Translations under genes and position numbers: made by a program | NCBI GenBank assembly: GCA_963761325.1 | Contig: CAVXGZ010000008.1 | Coordinates: 682,001-746,000 of the forward strand | Origin: Streptantibioticus_C sp963761325 | GTDB lineage: Bacteria; Actinomycetota; Actinomycetes; Streptomycetales; Streptomycetaceae | Length of the DNA: 64,000 bases | Direction of reading: 5' to 3' | The notes under the pieces: model-generated | The model's database searches: none | Told to the model about the DNA's origin: nothing | The model's input: only the letters and a program-made list of their open reading frames with translations | Shown: positions 44,006-51,967 of the stretch, piece after piece | How positions within the stretch are numbered: the first letter of the stretch is position 1 | How the letters are laid out: each line of letters begins with the position of its first letter

Positions 44006-45712
44006 TCAGTGGATGCCTGGCAGGTCGGGGACGACGGTCCGGTCCACGGCGGTGGTCCGGGTACGGCCGTCGCGCGGTGCCGTGGACCGCCCGGCGGCGG
44101 TCGGGAGCGGTGCGGCGTGCGGGCCGCAGACCGCGTCGTGGCGGTCGAGCGTCCCTCGCAGGAGGTAGGCGGTCACCCGGTTGTTGACGCAAGGGTTGAC
44201 GAGTGCGGTGACGCCGTGCGAGCCGGCGTCCCGTTCGGTGACCAGTTCCGAGCCGCGCAGCCGCCGGTGGAGTTCGACCGCGCCGGCGTACGGGGTCGCG
44301 GCGTCCCGGACGCTCTGCACGATGAGCACGCCGGGCAGCCCGCGGCGGGAGCGCACGTCGACCGGGGTGGACTGCCGGGCGCCCCAGGTGGCGCACGGCA
44401 GGTTCATCCAGGCGTTGGACCAGGTCAGGAAGGGATACGCCGCGTTCAGCCGGGTGTTGTCGCGGTCCCAGGTGGCCCAGTCCCGCGGCCAGTGGGCGTC
44501 GTCGCACTCCACGGCCGTGTAGACCGCGTTGCCGTTCTCCGCCGTGGCGGCCGGGGAGGGCCCGCCGGCCGGCGCGGTGGAGGCCGGGCGCGCGGCGGCG
44601 ATCAGCGGTCGCGGGTCGCCGGCCGCGTACCTGCTCCACGCGGCGGCGACGATCGGCCAGTACTGGTCGTAGTAGGGCGCGTTCTGGAAGAAGCCCAGCA
44701 GCTCCGCCGGGCCGACCACGCCGCCGAGCGGACGCGCCGCGGCGGTGGCGCGCAACCGCCGCCAGCGCTGTTCCACCCGGGCGGGCGTGCGCCCGAGGTG
44801 GTAGGCCGCGTCGTGCCGGGCGACCCACGCCTTCCAGTCGTTCCACCGGCGCTGGAAGGCGACGTCCTGGTCGAGGTTGTCGCGGTACCAGATCCGCGCG
44901 GGATCGGGGTTGACGACGCTGTCCACGATCATCCGGCGCAGGTGGCCGGGGAAGAGGGTCGCGTAGACCGCGCCGAGGTAGCTGCCGTAGGAGACGCCGA
45001 GGTAGGTGAGCCGGCGTTCGCCGAGCGCGGCGCGGATGACGTCCAGGTCCCGGGCGAGGTTGGGGGTGGTCAGCTGCGGCAGCAGCCGGCCGCCGCGGCG
45101 CAGGCAGCCCGCGGCGTACCGTTCGGCGACCGCGCGGGCCGCCGTCTTGGCCGCCTCGTCACGGGGCACCGGGTCGGGTTTGGGCGCCGCTGCGAACGCG
45201 CGCGGGTCCTGGCAGGAGACGGCGACGGAGTGGCCGACGCCGCGCGGGTCGAAGCCGACGAAGTCGTAGGCCCGGGCGGTGGCGGTCCACAGCGGGTTGC
45301 GGTCAGTGACCCGGCGCGGGAAGGACAGCCCGGAGCCGCCGGGCCCGCCGGGGTTGTAGACCAGCGCGCCCTGGCGTTGCGCGGCGGTGCCGGTGCTGCG
45401 GACCCGGTCGAGCGCCAGCGCCACGTGCGGTCCGTACGGCCTGGCGTAGTCGATCGGCACGCTGACGGATCCGCACCGCACGGGCGCGGCCAGCCCCCAG
45501 CTCCTGGGACACGCCGTCCAGCGGACACCCGTCGCGGCGGCCCGGGCCGCGGCCACCCGCACCCCGCGCTCGCGCACCCGGGAGGCGGAGATGTGCGGCG
45601 CGGTGCGCGGGAGCGCGGGCGCGGCGGCGACGGTGCCGGCCGCCAGCAGCGCCGTGGCGGTGAGCAGCACGGCGGACCGCGCGGGCCGGACCGGAATACG
45701 TCTTTTCGTCAT
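44006..45712 (-). CDS. Secreted alpha/beta hydrolase, tripeptidyl-aminopeptidase type
   Basis: 568 aa with a signal peptide (1-30). It shows NPGGPGGSG (oxyanion loop), FVGFDPRGVGHS and the nucleophile elbow GVSYGSYLG. A large helical cap follows, with the Asp in VRDAATPY and the His in DAGSHGVT. This is the SlpD/SlpE/Tap family of Streptomyces exported aminopeptidases that trim N-terminal tripeptides. It meets the PARG-like gene head-on with a 6-base gap. Confidence 0.85.
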   Translation of the reverse strand: MTKRRIPVRPARSAVLLTATALLAAGTVAAAPALPRTAPHISASRVRERGVRVAAARAAATGVRWTACPRSWGLAAPVRCGSVSVPIDYARPYGPHVALALDRVRSTGTAAQRQGALVYNPGGPGGSGLSFPRRVTDRNPLWTATARAYDFVGFDPRGVGHSVAVSCQDPRAFAAAPKPDPVPRDEAAKTAARAVAERYAAGCLRRGGRLLPQLTTPNLARDLDVIRAALGERRLTYLGVSYGSYLGAVYATLFPGHLRRMIVDSVVNPDPARIWYRDNLDQDVAFQRRWNDWKAWVARHDAAYHLGRTPARVEQRWRRLRATAAARPLGGVVGPAELLGFFQNAPYYDQYWPIVAAAWSRYAAGDPRPLIAAARPASTAPAGGPSPAATAENGNAVYTAVECDDAHWPRDWATWDRDNTRLNAAYPFLTWSNAWMNLPCATWGARQSTPVDVRSRRGLPGVLIVQSVRDAATPYAGAVELHRRLRGSELVTERDAGSHGVTALVNPCVNNRVTAYLLRGTLDRHDAVCGPHAAPLPTAAGRSTAPRDGRTRTTAVDRTVVPDLPGIH

Positions 45713-45801
45713 TTCGTCAGCTTCGGCCGACCGCCCGGCGACCGGCGACCCGGGCGGGCCGGTCGGCGTAGCCGGTTACGCCGACCCGGGAGCGGCGCCG
45801 G

Positions 45802-46107
45802 TCAGCGGTCCGCGGGCGGGTCGTCGCGGCGCAGCTCGCCGCGCGCCACGTGCCGGGCCGCGATGCCGAACCGGTGGCGTTCGCCCGCAGAGGACGGCTC
45901 GCCGCCGACGATCGAGACGCTGCTGATCACGCACTCCTCGTGGGCCGCGTCGCTCTCTTCGAGTCGGCGCAGGTCAGCGGCGGAGACCAGGGCGACCAGC
46001 GGCTTTCCGTGCCGGGTGACCACGACACGTTCGCCGCCGTAGACGACGCGGTTGATCAGTTCCGCCAGTTCGGCGCGGGCTTGTGTCACCGGGACTTCGT
46101 GGGCCAT
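45802..46107 (-). CDS. Phd/YefM family antitoxin-like protein without a toxin
   Basis: 101 aa. Residues 1-55 form a Phd/YefM fold, AHEVPVTQARAELAELINRV, then YGGERVVVTRHGKPLVALVS. The C-terminus is charged and likely disordered. Such proteins bind DNA as dimers and neutralise RelE/YoeB or Doc toxins. No toxin gene is found on either side: upstream lies ClpP, downstream a peptidase gene. The 58-bp gap to ClpP holds a TGTAC/GTACA palindrome like known YefM operators. Confidence 0.82.
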   Translation of the reverse strand: MAHEVPVTQARAELAELINRVVYGGERVVVTRHGKPLVALVSAADLRRLEESDAAHEECVISSVSIVGGEPSSAGERHRFGIAARHVARGELRRDDPPADR

Positions 46108-46124
46108 GCTGCCTATCGTAGTGG

Positions 46125-46143
46125 AATGTACGTCCTGTACATT
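46125..46143. promoter_or_regulatory. YefM-type operator between antitoxin and ClpP genes
   Basis: AATGTACGTCCTGTACATT has perfect 7-bp arms around GTCCT. YefM-YoeB complexes recognise TGTACA-containing palindromes. It lies 17 bases upstream of the antitoxin start and 21 bases upstream of the ClpP start, so it can control both. Confidence 0.75.
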
Positions 46144-46164
46144 TCTCACAGGAGGAGATGCGCG

Positions 46165-46890
46165 ATGCACCAGCCGAGCGGCGGCGTCCCGACCGGTCGA
46201 CACGTCCTTCCGGAGTTCACCGAGCGGACCTCGCAGGGACTGCGGACGACCGACCCCTACTCCAAGCTGCTCGCCGAACGGGTGGTCTTCCTGGGCGCGC
46301 CCGTCGACGACACGTCGGCGAACGACGTGATGGCGCAGTTGCTGTTCCTGGAACACCACTCGCCCGACCAGGACATCCAGCTCTACATCAACTCGCCGGG
46401 CGGCTCGTTCACCGCGATGTCCGCGCTGTACGACACGATGCAATTCATTACGTGTGACATCCAGACTGTCTGCCTGGGCCAGGCGCTCTCCGCGGCGGCC
46501 GTCCTGCTCGCGGCGGGCACCCGCGGCAAGCGGCTCGCGCTGCCCGGCGCCCGCATCGTGCTCGAACAGCCCGCGTACACCGAGCCGGTGCACGGCCAGC
46601 CGTCCGACCTGGAGATCCACGCCGGCGAGCTGCAGCGGCAACGAGCGCAGTTGGAGCAGCTGTTGTCCCAACACACCGGACGCACGGTGGAGTCGGTCCG
46701 CCAGGACGTCGAACGGGCCACCGTCCTGGACGGCGCGGGCGCCCTCGCCTACGGGCTGGTCGACCAGCTCACCCGCAGCCGCAAGACGAACGCGGGCGGC
46801 GGCGTCCCCGCTGCCGGGCGGACGGTGAACCGGCGATGGTCCCCGACCTGCCGCCGATGCCCGCCCTCACCCGCGCCGAGGGCGAACTGA
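46165..46890 (+). CDS. ClpP paralogue with altered catalytic triad
   Basis: 241 aa with GGAGGAG 7 bases before the ATG. It has the ClpP fold: YINSPGGSFTAMSALYDTM, nucleophile S109 in CLGQALSAAAVLLAAG and LDGAGALAYGLVD. The helix that normally reads RIMIHQP is RIVLEQP, so E134 stands where the catalytic His should be. D181 is probably the triad Asp. It may be inactive and act as a partner subunit for another ClpP, as in other actinomycete hetero-complexes. The last 30 residues are unlike ClpP and run into the next gene. Confidence 0.82.
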   Translation: MHQPSGGVPTGRHVLPEFTERTSQGLRTTDPYSKLLAERVVFLGAPVDDTSANDVMAQLLFLEHHSPDQDIQLYINSPGGSFTAMSALYDTMQFITCDIQTVCLGQALSAAAVLLAAGTRGKRLALPGARIVLEQPAYTEPVHGQPSDLEIHAGELQRQRAQLEQLLSQHTGRTVESVRQDVERATVLDGAGALAYGLVDQLTRSRKTNAGGGVPAAGRTVNRRWSPTCRRCPPSPAPRAN

Positions 46891-47150
46891 TCGACCGCTA
46901 CCTCGACATGGTCGACCTGCTGGGCCGGATCAACCCGGTCCGGTGCACCGACACCTACGGCGCCCTGCGGGCCGCCCAGGCACTGGCCTCGCAGGCGCTG
47001 GCGCTCCGCACGGCGCTGGAGTTGATGTACGAACGCGGCGAACTGGAGTTGCACGGGCCGACCCTGGTGCGCGCGCTGCGGGTGCTGGACGGCGAACGGC
47101 GCACCCGGCTGCCCGCGATCCCGCCGGCCGCGCCCACCGCCGAGCCGTAG
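46836..47150 (+). CDS. Small helical protein downstream of ClpP
   Basis: 104 aa. A helix-rich protein with LTRAEGELIDRYLDMVDLLG, YGALRAAQALASQALAL and a Pro-rich tail. It overlaps the end of the ClpP ORF by 55 bases, implying coupled translation. No domain is recognised. It may be an adaptor or partner of the ClpP paralogue; that is speculation from position only. Confidence 0.6.
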   Translation: MVPDLPPMPALTRAEGELIDRYLDMVDLLGRINPVRCTDTYGALRAAQALASQALALRTALELMYERGELELHGPTLVRALRVLDGERRTRLPAIPPAAPTAEP

Positions 47151-47469
47151 GGCGCACCACGCGCACCGGTCGCGGCGCGGTCCCGCACGGCCGTTCCGCG
47201 GCCGCGTGCCGGGGCGGCGCCGTGGTCCCGGTGGCGGGCGGATGCGGTGGATCTTCGGCGGATCCGGGGGGCGCGACGCGCCGGTCACCCCCATGGCCTA
47301 CCTCCCCGCGGGTGACGTCAACGGGCCCGCACACCGCCCCCGACCGGCCCTTTCGTGGCGACCGGGCTACCCGCGGCGTGGAGTTGGGGTGCGGCGCGCT
47401 CGGCGGGCGGCCCGTTGATGAGTGATCATCCGTGGGACGACAAGCCCCCGCCGAAAGGGCGGGGCGCTC

Positions 47470-47652
47470 CGGGCGGACGCCGAATCCTGCCGCGTCCGGA
47501 GGCCAGGTCGACGCCAACAGCCGGCAGGAGCGGAGGACCCGGGCAGTCCGGGGTCAACCGACGCAGTGAGGAAGGCCCCTAGGGGTGAAGCCGCCACGGC
47601 GGCCGGGCAACTTCGCCAGCCCGAACCCGACAGGCACTCCTTCGCAGGCGGA
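47470..47652 (+). promoter_or_regulatory. c-di-AMP (ydaO/yuaA) riboswitch
   Basis: The leader of the NlpC/P60 gene contains the conserved blocks of the actinobacterial ydaO motif in order: CGCCGAATCCTGCC (47479-47492), CCGGCAGGAGCGG (47521-47533) followed by AGGACCC, GGGGTGAAG (47582-47590), CCCGAACCCGACAG (47620-47633) and CGCAGGCG (47643-47650). In streptomycetes it regulates cell-wall hydrolase genes in response to c-di-AMP. The preceding bases 47151-47469 hold no supported gene and should contain the promoter. Confidence 0.9.
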
Positions 47653-47670
47653 CGACGAAGGAGAGCGCAC

Positions 47671-48156
47671 ATGCACGCGCCCATACCCGCCTCAACGCTG
47701 CCCCGACCGCTGCCGAACAGGTGGGGAACCGTAGCGTTCATGACGTCCGCGGCTCTGGCCGGCAGCCTGCTGTTCCCCGGTCTCGCGCCCCGCGCGGAGG
47801 CCGCGGCGGTGGCCGCCGAAGCCCTGCACGTCGCCGCCGCCAAACGCGGCGCGCCCTACGAGTACGGAGCGACCGGGCCCTACCGCTTCGACTGCTCGGG
47901 GCTGACCCTCTACGCCTTCCGCGCGGCCGGCCGCCGGCTGCCCCGCACGGCGGCCGAGCAGTACGCCCGCACCCGCCACATCGCGGCCTCCTCCCGCGCC
48001 CCCGGAGACCTGGTGTTCTTCCACACCGGCAGCGACGTCTACCACGTCGGCGTCTACGCGGGGCGCAACAGGATCTGGCACGCGCCACACCCCGGCGCGA
48101 GCGTGCGGCTGGAGCGGATCTGGACGCACAGCGTCTGGTACGGACGGGTGAGCTGA
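47671..48156 (+). CDS. Secreted NlpC/P60 peptidoglycan endopeptidase
   Basis: 161 aa: signal region 15-45, then a bare NlpC/P60 domain. Catalytic residues are C75 (RFDCSGLTLYAF), H125 (YHVGVYAG) and H137. It cuts the stem peptide between D-Glu and the diamino acid. There is no wall-binding domain. The ATG at 47671 follows AAGGAGAG. Control by the c-di-AMP riboswitch directly upstream fits a role in wall remodelling during growth or spore germination. Confidence 0.9.
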   Translation: MHAPIPASTLPRPLPNRWGTVAFMTSAALAGSLLFPGLAPRAEAAAVAAEALHVAAAKRGAPYEYGATGPYRFDCSGLTLYAFRAAGRRLPRTAAEQYARTRHIAASSRAPGDLVFFHTGSDVYHVGVYAGRNRIWHAPHPGASVRLERIWTHSVWYGRVS

Positions 48157-48212
48157 GGTGGGGTGAGGCCGCGCACGGGGCGGTTGTCAGTGGCCGGGTC
48201 TACGGTTCCGGC

Positions 48213-48602
48213 ATGAGCTACCTCAACCCCGTGCGCACCATCACCTTCGACGCCCACGACCCCTACGAACTCGCCCGCTTCTGGGCGGCGCTGACCGGGT
48301 ACGCCCTGCGCGACGCGGCGGCGGGGGACGAGGAGGTGTCGCTCGGCGCCGACCAGCCCGGCGTGCCCGACCTGTTGTTCATCCGCGTCCCGGAGGGCAA
48401 GGCTGTGAAGAACCGGGTGCACCTCGACATCCAGCCGCCGACCGGCACCCGCGATCAGGAGGTCGAACGCCTCACCACGCTCGGCGCGCTGGTGCTGGAG
48501 GACCGGCGCACGCCGGACGGCATGGGCTGGGTGGTGATGTCGGATCCGGAGGGCAACGAGTTCTGTGTGGAACGCAGCGCCGTGGAGCGCGGCCTGGCCT
48601 GA
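48213..48602 (+). CDS. VOC family protein
   Basis: 129 aa, glyoxalase-like fold of one vicinal-oxygen-chelate unit. It starts YLNPVRTITFDAHDPYELAR and has KNRVHLDIQPP and a terminal DPEGNEFCVE with the metal-binding Glu. Substrates range from glyoxals to antibiotics; none can be assigned here. Confidence 0.82.
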   Translation: MSYLNPVRTITFDAHDPYELARFWAALTGYALRDAAAGDEEVSLGADQPGVPDLLFIRVPEGKAVKNRVHLDIQPPTGTRDQEVERLTTLGALVLEDRRTPDGMGWVVMSDPEGNEFCVERSAVERGLA

Positions 48603-48665
48603 TGCGCCCGGGCCCGACGGATCGGCCCGCGTGGACCGTCGAGCGAAGATGTGATCAGCGGTTGA

Positions 48666-49214
48666 TCAGGCCACCGGGTGGCTGGGCCGCGGCAGTTCCG
48701 GACGAGTGGCAAATCGATTCAGCAACCCGTCGCGGAGCGGTTCGCGGACGTCCCAGGGGCAGCAGACCCAGACCGTCTTGCCGCCCTCCGCCGTCGGCTC
48801 GACGTGTGTCCGGCCGCCCAACTCGGCCGTCAGGCACCGGATGATCTCCATCCCGCGCCCGCTGTCCTGCTGGACGGCGGGCGTTGGGCTGAGCGGCCGG
48901 CCCGGGTGGCTGTCGGTCACCCCCAGCCACAACTCCTCGCCGCGCTCCAGGCGCAGGTCCACGGTGAAGGTGGGCGAGCGGCCCAGGGTGTGCTGCACCG
49001 CGTTGGTGGCCAGTTCGGAGATGATCAGGCGGAGGCTGTCGGCGGTGTCCGCGCCGTCCGGCAGACCCCATTGCCTGAGGGTGTCCGTCACGAAGAAACG
49101 CGCCGCGCGCACCGAGGCGGGTGCGCTCGGCAACGTGACTCCGGCTTCCTTGTGGTCCGCCATGACGACCGTCCTCATTCCGCGGCTCCAGTACTCCGGC
49201 GGCGGCATCGGCAC
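48666..49214 (-). CDS. RsbW-like ATP-binding protein (HATPase_c_2)
   Basis: 182 aa. It shows the Bergerat fold of anti-sigma kinases: SLRLIISELATNAVQHT (N box), LGVTDSHPGRP (G1) and DSGRGMEIIR (G2). Streptomycetes have dozens of these, most acting with anti-sigma antagonists. A mobile C-terminal tail is Arg/Pro-rich. No sigma factor is adjacent. An ATG 36 bases inside is an alternative start. Confidence 0.85.
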   Translation of the reverse strand: MPMPPPEYWSRGMRTVVMADHKEAGVTLPSAPASVRAARFFVTDTLRQWGLPDGADTADSLRLIISELATNAVQHTLGRSPTFTVDLRLERGEELWLGVTDSHPGRPLSPTPAVQQDSGRGMEIIRCLTAELGGRTHVEPTAEGGKTVWVCCPWDVREPLRDGLLNRFATRPELPRPSHPVA

Positions 49215-49410
49215 AGCGCGAGCCGTGCCGGATATGCCAGGGGCACAGCCGAGGGCGGCTGTTCACACCAGAGTGCCGTCCATGCTGCCGCCGATCGGCC
49301 CGCACCGCCACGGAATGGGTACATCTGTCCCCCGAAGCGGTGAACTCTGCGATGAACGACCGTATTTGGGAGCGGACTGTCGGTCCGTACCGCGATCGCG
49401 CCGGCGTATC

Positions 49411-49434
49411 GGCGCCGGCGGGACCGCCGGCGCC
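49411..49434 (-). terminator. Terminator of bioF
   Basis: GGCGCCGGCGG (49411-49421) and CCGCCGGCGCC (49424-49434) form a perfect 11-bp inverted repeat with a GA centre, ending 1 base from the bioF stop codon. Confidence 0.7.
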
Positions 49435-49435
49435 C

Positions 49436-50659
49436 TCAACTCCCCGGCGCGGTGCGGACGATCACCTCGACGGCTCGCGCGATCTGATCGTCGGACAGGT
49501 CGGCCCGCGCGGTCAGCCGCAGCCGGGAGATGCCGTCCGACACGGACGGCGGCCGGAAACAGCCCACCGACAGCCCCGCCGCACGGCAGTCCGCCGCCCA
49601 TCGCACGGCCGCCTCCGGCCCCGGCGCCCGGACCGAGAGCACGCAGGCGTCCGGCGCGAACGCGTCGAGGCCCGCCGCGGTCAACCGCTCGTACAGCGCC
49701 CGGGCCCGCGCCACCGCCAGCACCGGCCGCTCCGGCTCGCGGCGCAGCAGCCGCAGCGCGGCCAGCGCGCCGCCGGCCGACGCGGGGGCCAGCGCGGTGT
49801 CGAAGATGGCGGTGCGCGCCGCGTTGACCAGGTGCTCGATCACCCGGCCCGGGCCCAGCACCACGCCGCCCTGCGCGCCCATCGACTTCGACAGGGTGAG
49901 GGTGCACACCACGTCGTCGGCCCCGGCGAGGCCGGCCGCCGCCAGCGTCCCGCGACCGCCGTCGCCCAGCACGCCGAAACCGTGCGCGTCGTCGACGACC
50001 ATCCCGGCGCCCGCCGGCCGGCAGACCTCCGCGAGCCGTCGCAGCGGCGCCGCGTCGCCGTCCACCGAGAAGACCGCGTCGGTCACCGCGATCGCCGGAC
50101 CCCGGTGGCCGTCGAGCGCCGCGCGCACCGCGCCGGGATCGCGGTGGGCGGCCACGACGGTACGGGCCCGGGAGAGCCGGCAGCCGTCGATCAGGGAGGC
50201 GTGGTTGCCCGCGTCGGAGACCACCAGGCCGCCCGGCACGCTCAGCGCGGTGACCGCGGCGAGGTTGGCCGCGTAGCCGCTGGCCAGGACCAGCGCGGCC
50301 TCGAAGCCGCAGAACTCGGCGAGTTCGCGCTCCAGGTCGGCGTGGAGCGCGGTGCTGCCGGTGACCAGGCGGGAACCGGTCGATCCGGCGCCCCAGCGCA
50401 GCGCGGCGTCGGCCGCCCCGCGGGTGACCTCGGGATGGCGGGCCAGGCCGAGGTAGTCGTTGCTCGCCAGGTCCAGCAGGTCGGTGTCGGCGGCCCGGGG
50501 GCGCAGGGTCCGTACCAGCCCGGCCGCCCGGCGGGCCGCGGCGTGTTCGTCGATCCAGTCGAACGAGGCGGAACGCCCTGGCCAGCCGGCTGGATCGCCG
50601 AGGGGCTCGTCGGTTCTGACGGCCGTGGACGGGTCGCTCGGAGCGGAATGGCGGGTCAT
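49436..50659 (-). CDS. bioF: 8-amino-7-oxononanoate synthase
   Basis: 407 aa PLP enzyme that condenses pimeloyl thioester with L-alanine, the first committed step of biotin ring formation. It has LLDLASNDYLGLA, GAGSTGSRLVTGSTALHADLE, DDAHGFGVLG and the PLP Lys in TLSKSMGAQGG. It is divergent from bioB, sharing a 117-bp promoter region. Confidence 0.94.
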   Translation of the reverse strand: MTRHSAPSDPSTAVRTDEPLGDPAGWPGRSASFDWIDEHAAARRAAGLVRTLRPRAADTDLLDLASNDYLGLARHPEVTRGAADAALRWGAGSTGSRLVTGSTALHADLERELAEFCGFEAALVLASGYAANLAAVTALSVPGGLVVSDAGNHASLIDGCRLSRARTVVAAHRDPGAVRAALDGHRGPAIAVTDAVFSVDGDAAPLRRLAEVCRPAGAGMVVDDAHGFGVLGDGGRGTLAAAGLAGADDVVCTLTLSKSMGAQGGVVLGPGRVIEHLVNAARTAIFDTALAPASAGGALAALRLLRREPERPVLAVARARALYERLTAAGLDAFAPDACVLSVRAPGPEAAVRWAADCRAAGLSVGCFRPPSVSDGISRLRLTARADLSDDQIARAVEVIVRTAPGS

Positions 50660-50776
50660 GATCCGAACGATAGGGGCCCATGCTTGAGCCGCATGTGATG
50701 GTTCACACATATCGCCGGAACACGTTGTGCGGTTCGCCATAGGACGCCGCGAGCGGCGTACGCGAAGATCTGCCCC
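50660..50776. promoter_or_regulatory. Divergent bioF/bioB promoter region
   Basis: 117 bases between the two divergent start codons. GAACACGTTGTGCGGTTC (50718-50735) has GAAC/GTTC ends that resemble half-sites of BioQ-type TetR operators of actinobacteria, though the spacing is larger than usual. It is a candidate operator only. No bioQ-like gene is in the window. Confidence 0.35.
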
Positions 50777-51967
50777 ATGGACCTGCTGAACACTCTGGTG
50801 CGCAAGGGGTTGCGACGCGAATCGCCGACCCGTGAGGAGGCGTTGGCCGTACTGGCCACGTCCGACGATGATCTGCTGGAAGTGGTGGCCGCGGCCGGAA
50901 GGGTCCGGCGCGAGTGGTTCGGGCGGCGGGTGAAGCTCAACTACCTCGTCAACCTCAAGTCCGGGCTCTGTCCCGAGGACTGCTCGTACTGCTCCCAACG
51001 GCTCGGTTCCAAGGCCGAGATCCTCAAGTACAGCTGGCTCAAGCCGGAGGACGCCGTGGCCGCGGCGGGCGCCGGGGTGACCGGCGGCGCCAAGCGCGTC
51101 TGCCTGGTGGCCAGCGGACGCGGGCCCAGCGACCGGGACGTCGAGCGGGTGTCGCGGACCATCGAGGCGATCAAGGAGAGCCACCAGGACGTCGAGGTCT
51201 GCGCCTGCCTGGGCCTGCTCTCCGACGGCCAGGCCGACCGGCTGCGCGCCGCCGGCGCGGACGCCTACAACCACAACCTCAACACCTCCGAGAACACCTA
51301 CGGCGACATCTGCACCACGCACGACTTCTCCGACCGGGTCGAGACCGTCCAGGCGGCCAAGGCGGCCGGCCTGTCGGCCTGTTCCGGGCTGATCGCCGGC
51401 ATGGGCGAGTCGGACGCCGACCTGGTGGACGTGGTCTTCGCGCTGCGCGACATGGACCCGGACTCGGTCCCGGTCAACTTCCTCATCCCGTTCGACGGCA
51501 CGCCGCTGGGCGGCGAGTGGACGCTGACCCCGCAGCGCTGCCTGCGCATCCTGGCCATGGTGCGGTTCGTCTGCCCGGACGCCGAGGTGCGGCTCGCCGG
51601 CGGACGCGAGATCCACCTGCGCAGCCTCCAGCCGCTCGCCCTGCACCTGGCCAACTCGATCTTCCTGGGCGACTACCTGACCAGTGAGGGCCAGGCGGGC
51701 AAGGCCGACCTGGAGATGATCGCGGACGCCGGCTTCGAGGTGGAGGGCGCCGAGACCACGACGCTGCCCGAGCACCGGCGGGCGGGCTCCGGATGCGGCG
51801 GCCAGGCGTGCGAGGGCGGGGCGTGCGAGCCGGCCCACGCGGCCGAACCGGCCGCGGCGGGCGTCCCGGCCGCCGCCACCGCGACGGTGACGGCGCCGAC
51901 CGCCAGGACCGACCTGGTCTCGGTGCGCCGCCGCGGCGCGGGGACGGACCTGCCACCCAATGCCTGA
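50777..51967 (+). CDS. bioB: Biotin synthase
   Basis: 396 aa radical-SAM enzyme that inserts sulfur into dethiobiotin. The [4Fe-4S] motif CPEDCSYCSQ uses C65, C69 and C72. YNHNLNTSENTYGDIC and GGREIHLRSLQPLALHLANS are family landmarks. After about residue 330 it carries an extra tail with four Cys in CGGQACEGGACEP and an Ala/Thr-rich end, longer than the E. coli enzyme. Confidence 0.95.
   Translation: MDLLNTLVRKGLRRESPTREEALAVLATSDDDLLEVVAAAGRVRREWFGRRVKLNYLVNLKSGLCPEDCSYCSQRLGSKAEILKYSWLKPEDAVAAAGAGVTGGAKRVCLVASGRGPSDRDVERVSRTIEAIKESHQDVEVCACLGLLSDGQADRLRAAGADAYNHNLNTSENTYGDICTTHDFSDRVETVQAAKAAGLSACSGLIAGMGESDADLVDVVFALRDMDPDSVPVNFLIPFDGTPLGGEWTLTPQRCLRILAMVRFVCPDAEVRLAGGREIHLRSLQPLALHLANSIFLGDYLTSEGQAGKADLEMIADAGFEVEGAETTTLPEHRRAGSGCGGQACEGGACEPAHAAEPAAAGVPAAATATVTAPTARTDLVSVRRRGAGTDLPPNA

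Noticed and set aside
45802..46107. Complete toxin-antitoxin system
   Set aside because: Only the antitoxin is present. Neither neighbour resembles RelE, YoeB, Doc or another toxin.
45802..46674. 290-codon minus-strand frame extending the antitoxin
   Set aside because: The first 190 codons lie opposite the ClpP paralogue and look like a shadow; the antitoxin start is at 46107.
47422..47670. N-terminal extension of the NlpC/P60 protein
   Set aside because: This stretch is the c-di-AMP riboswitch, and a good ribosome binding site precedes the ATG at 47671.
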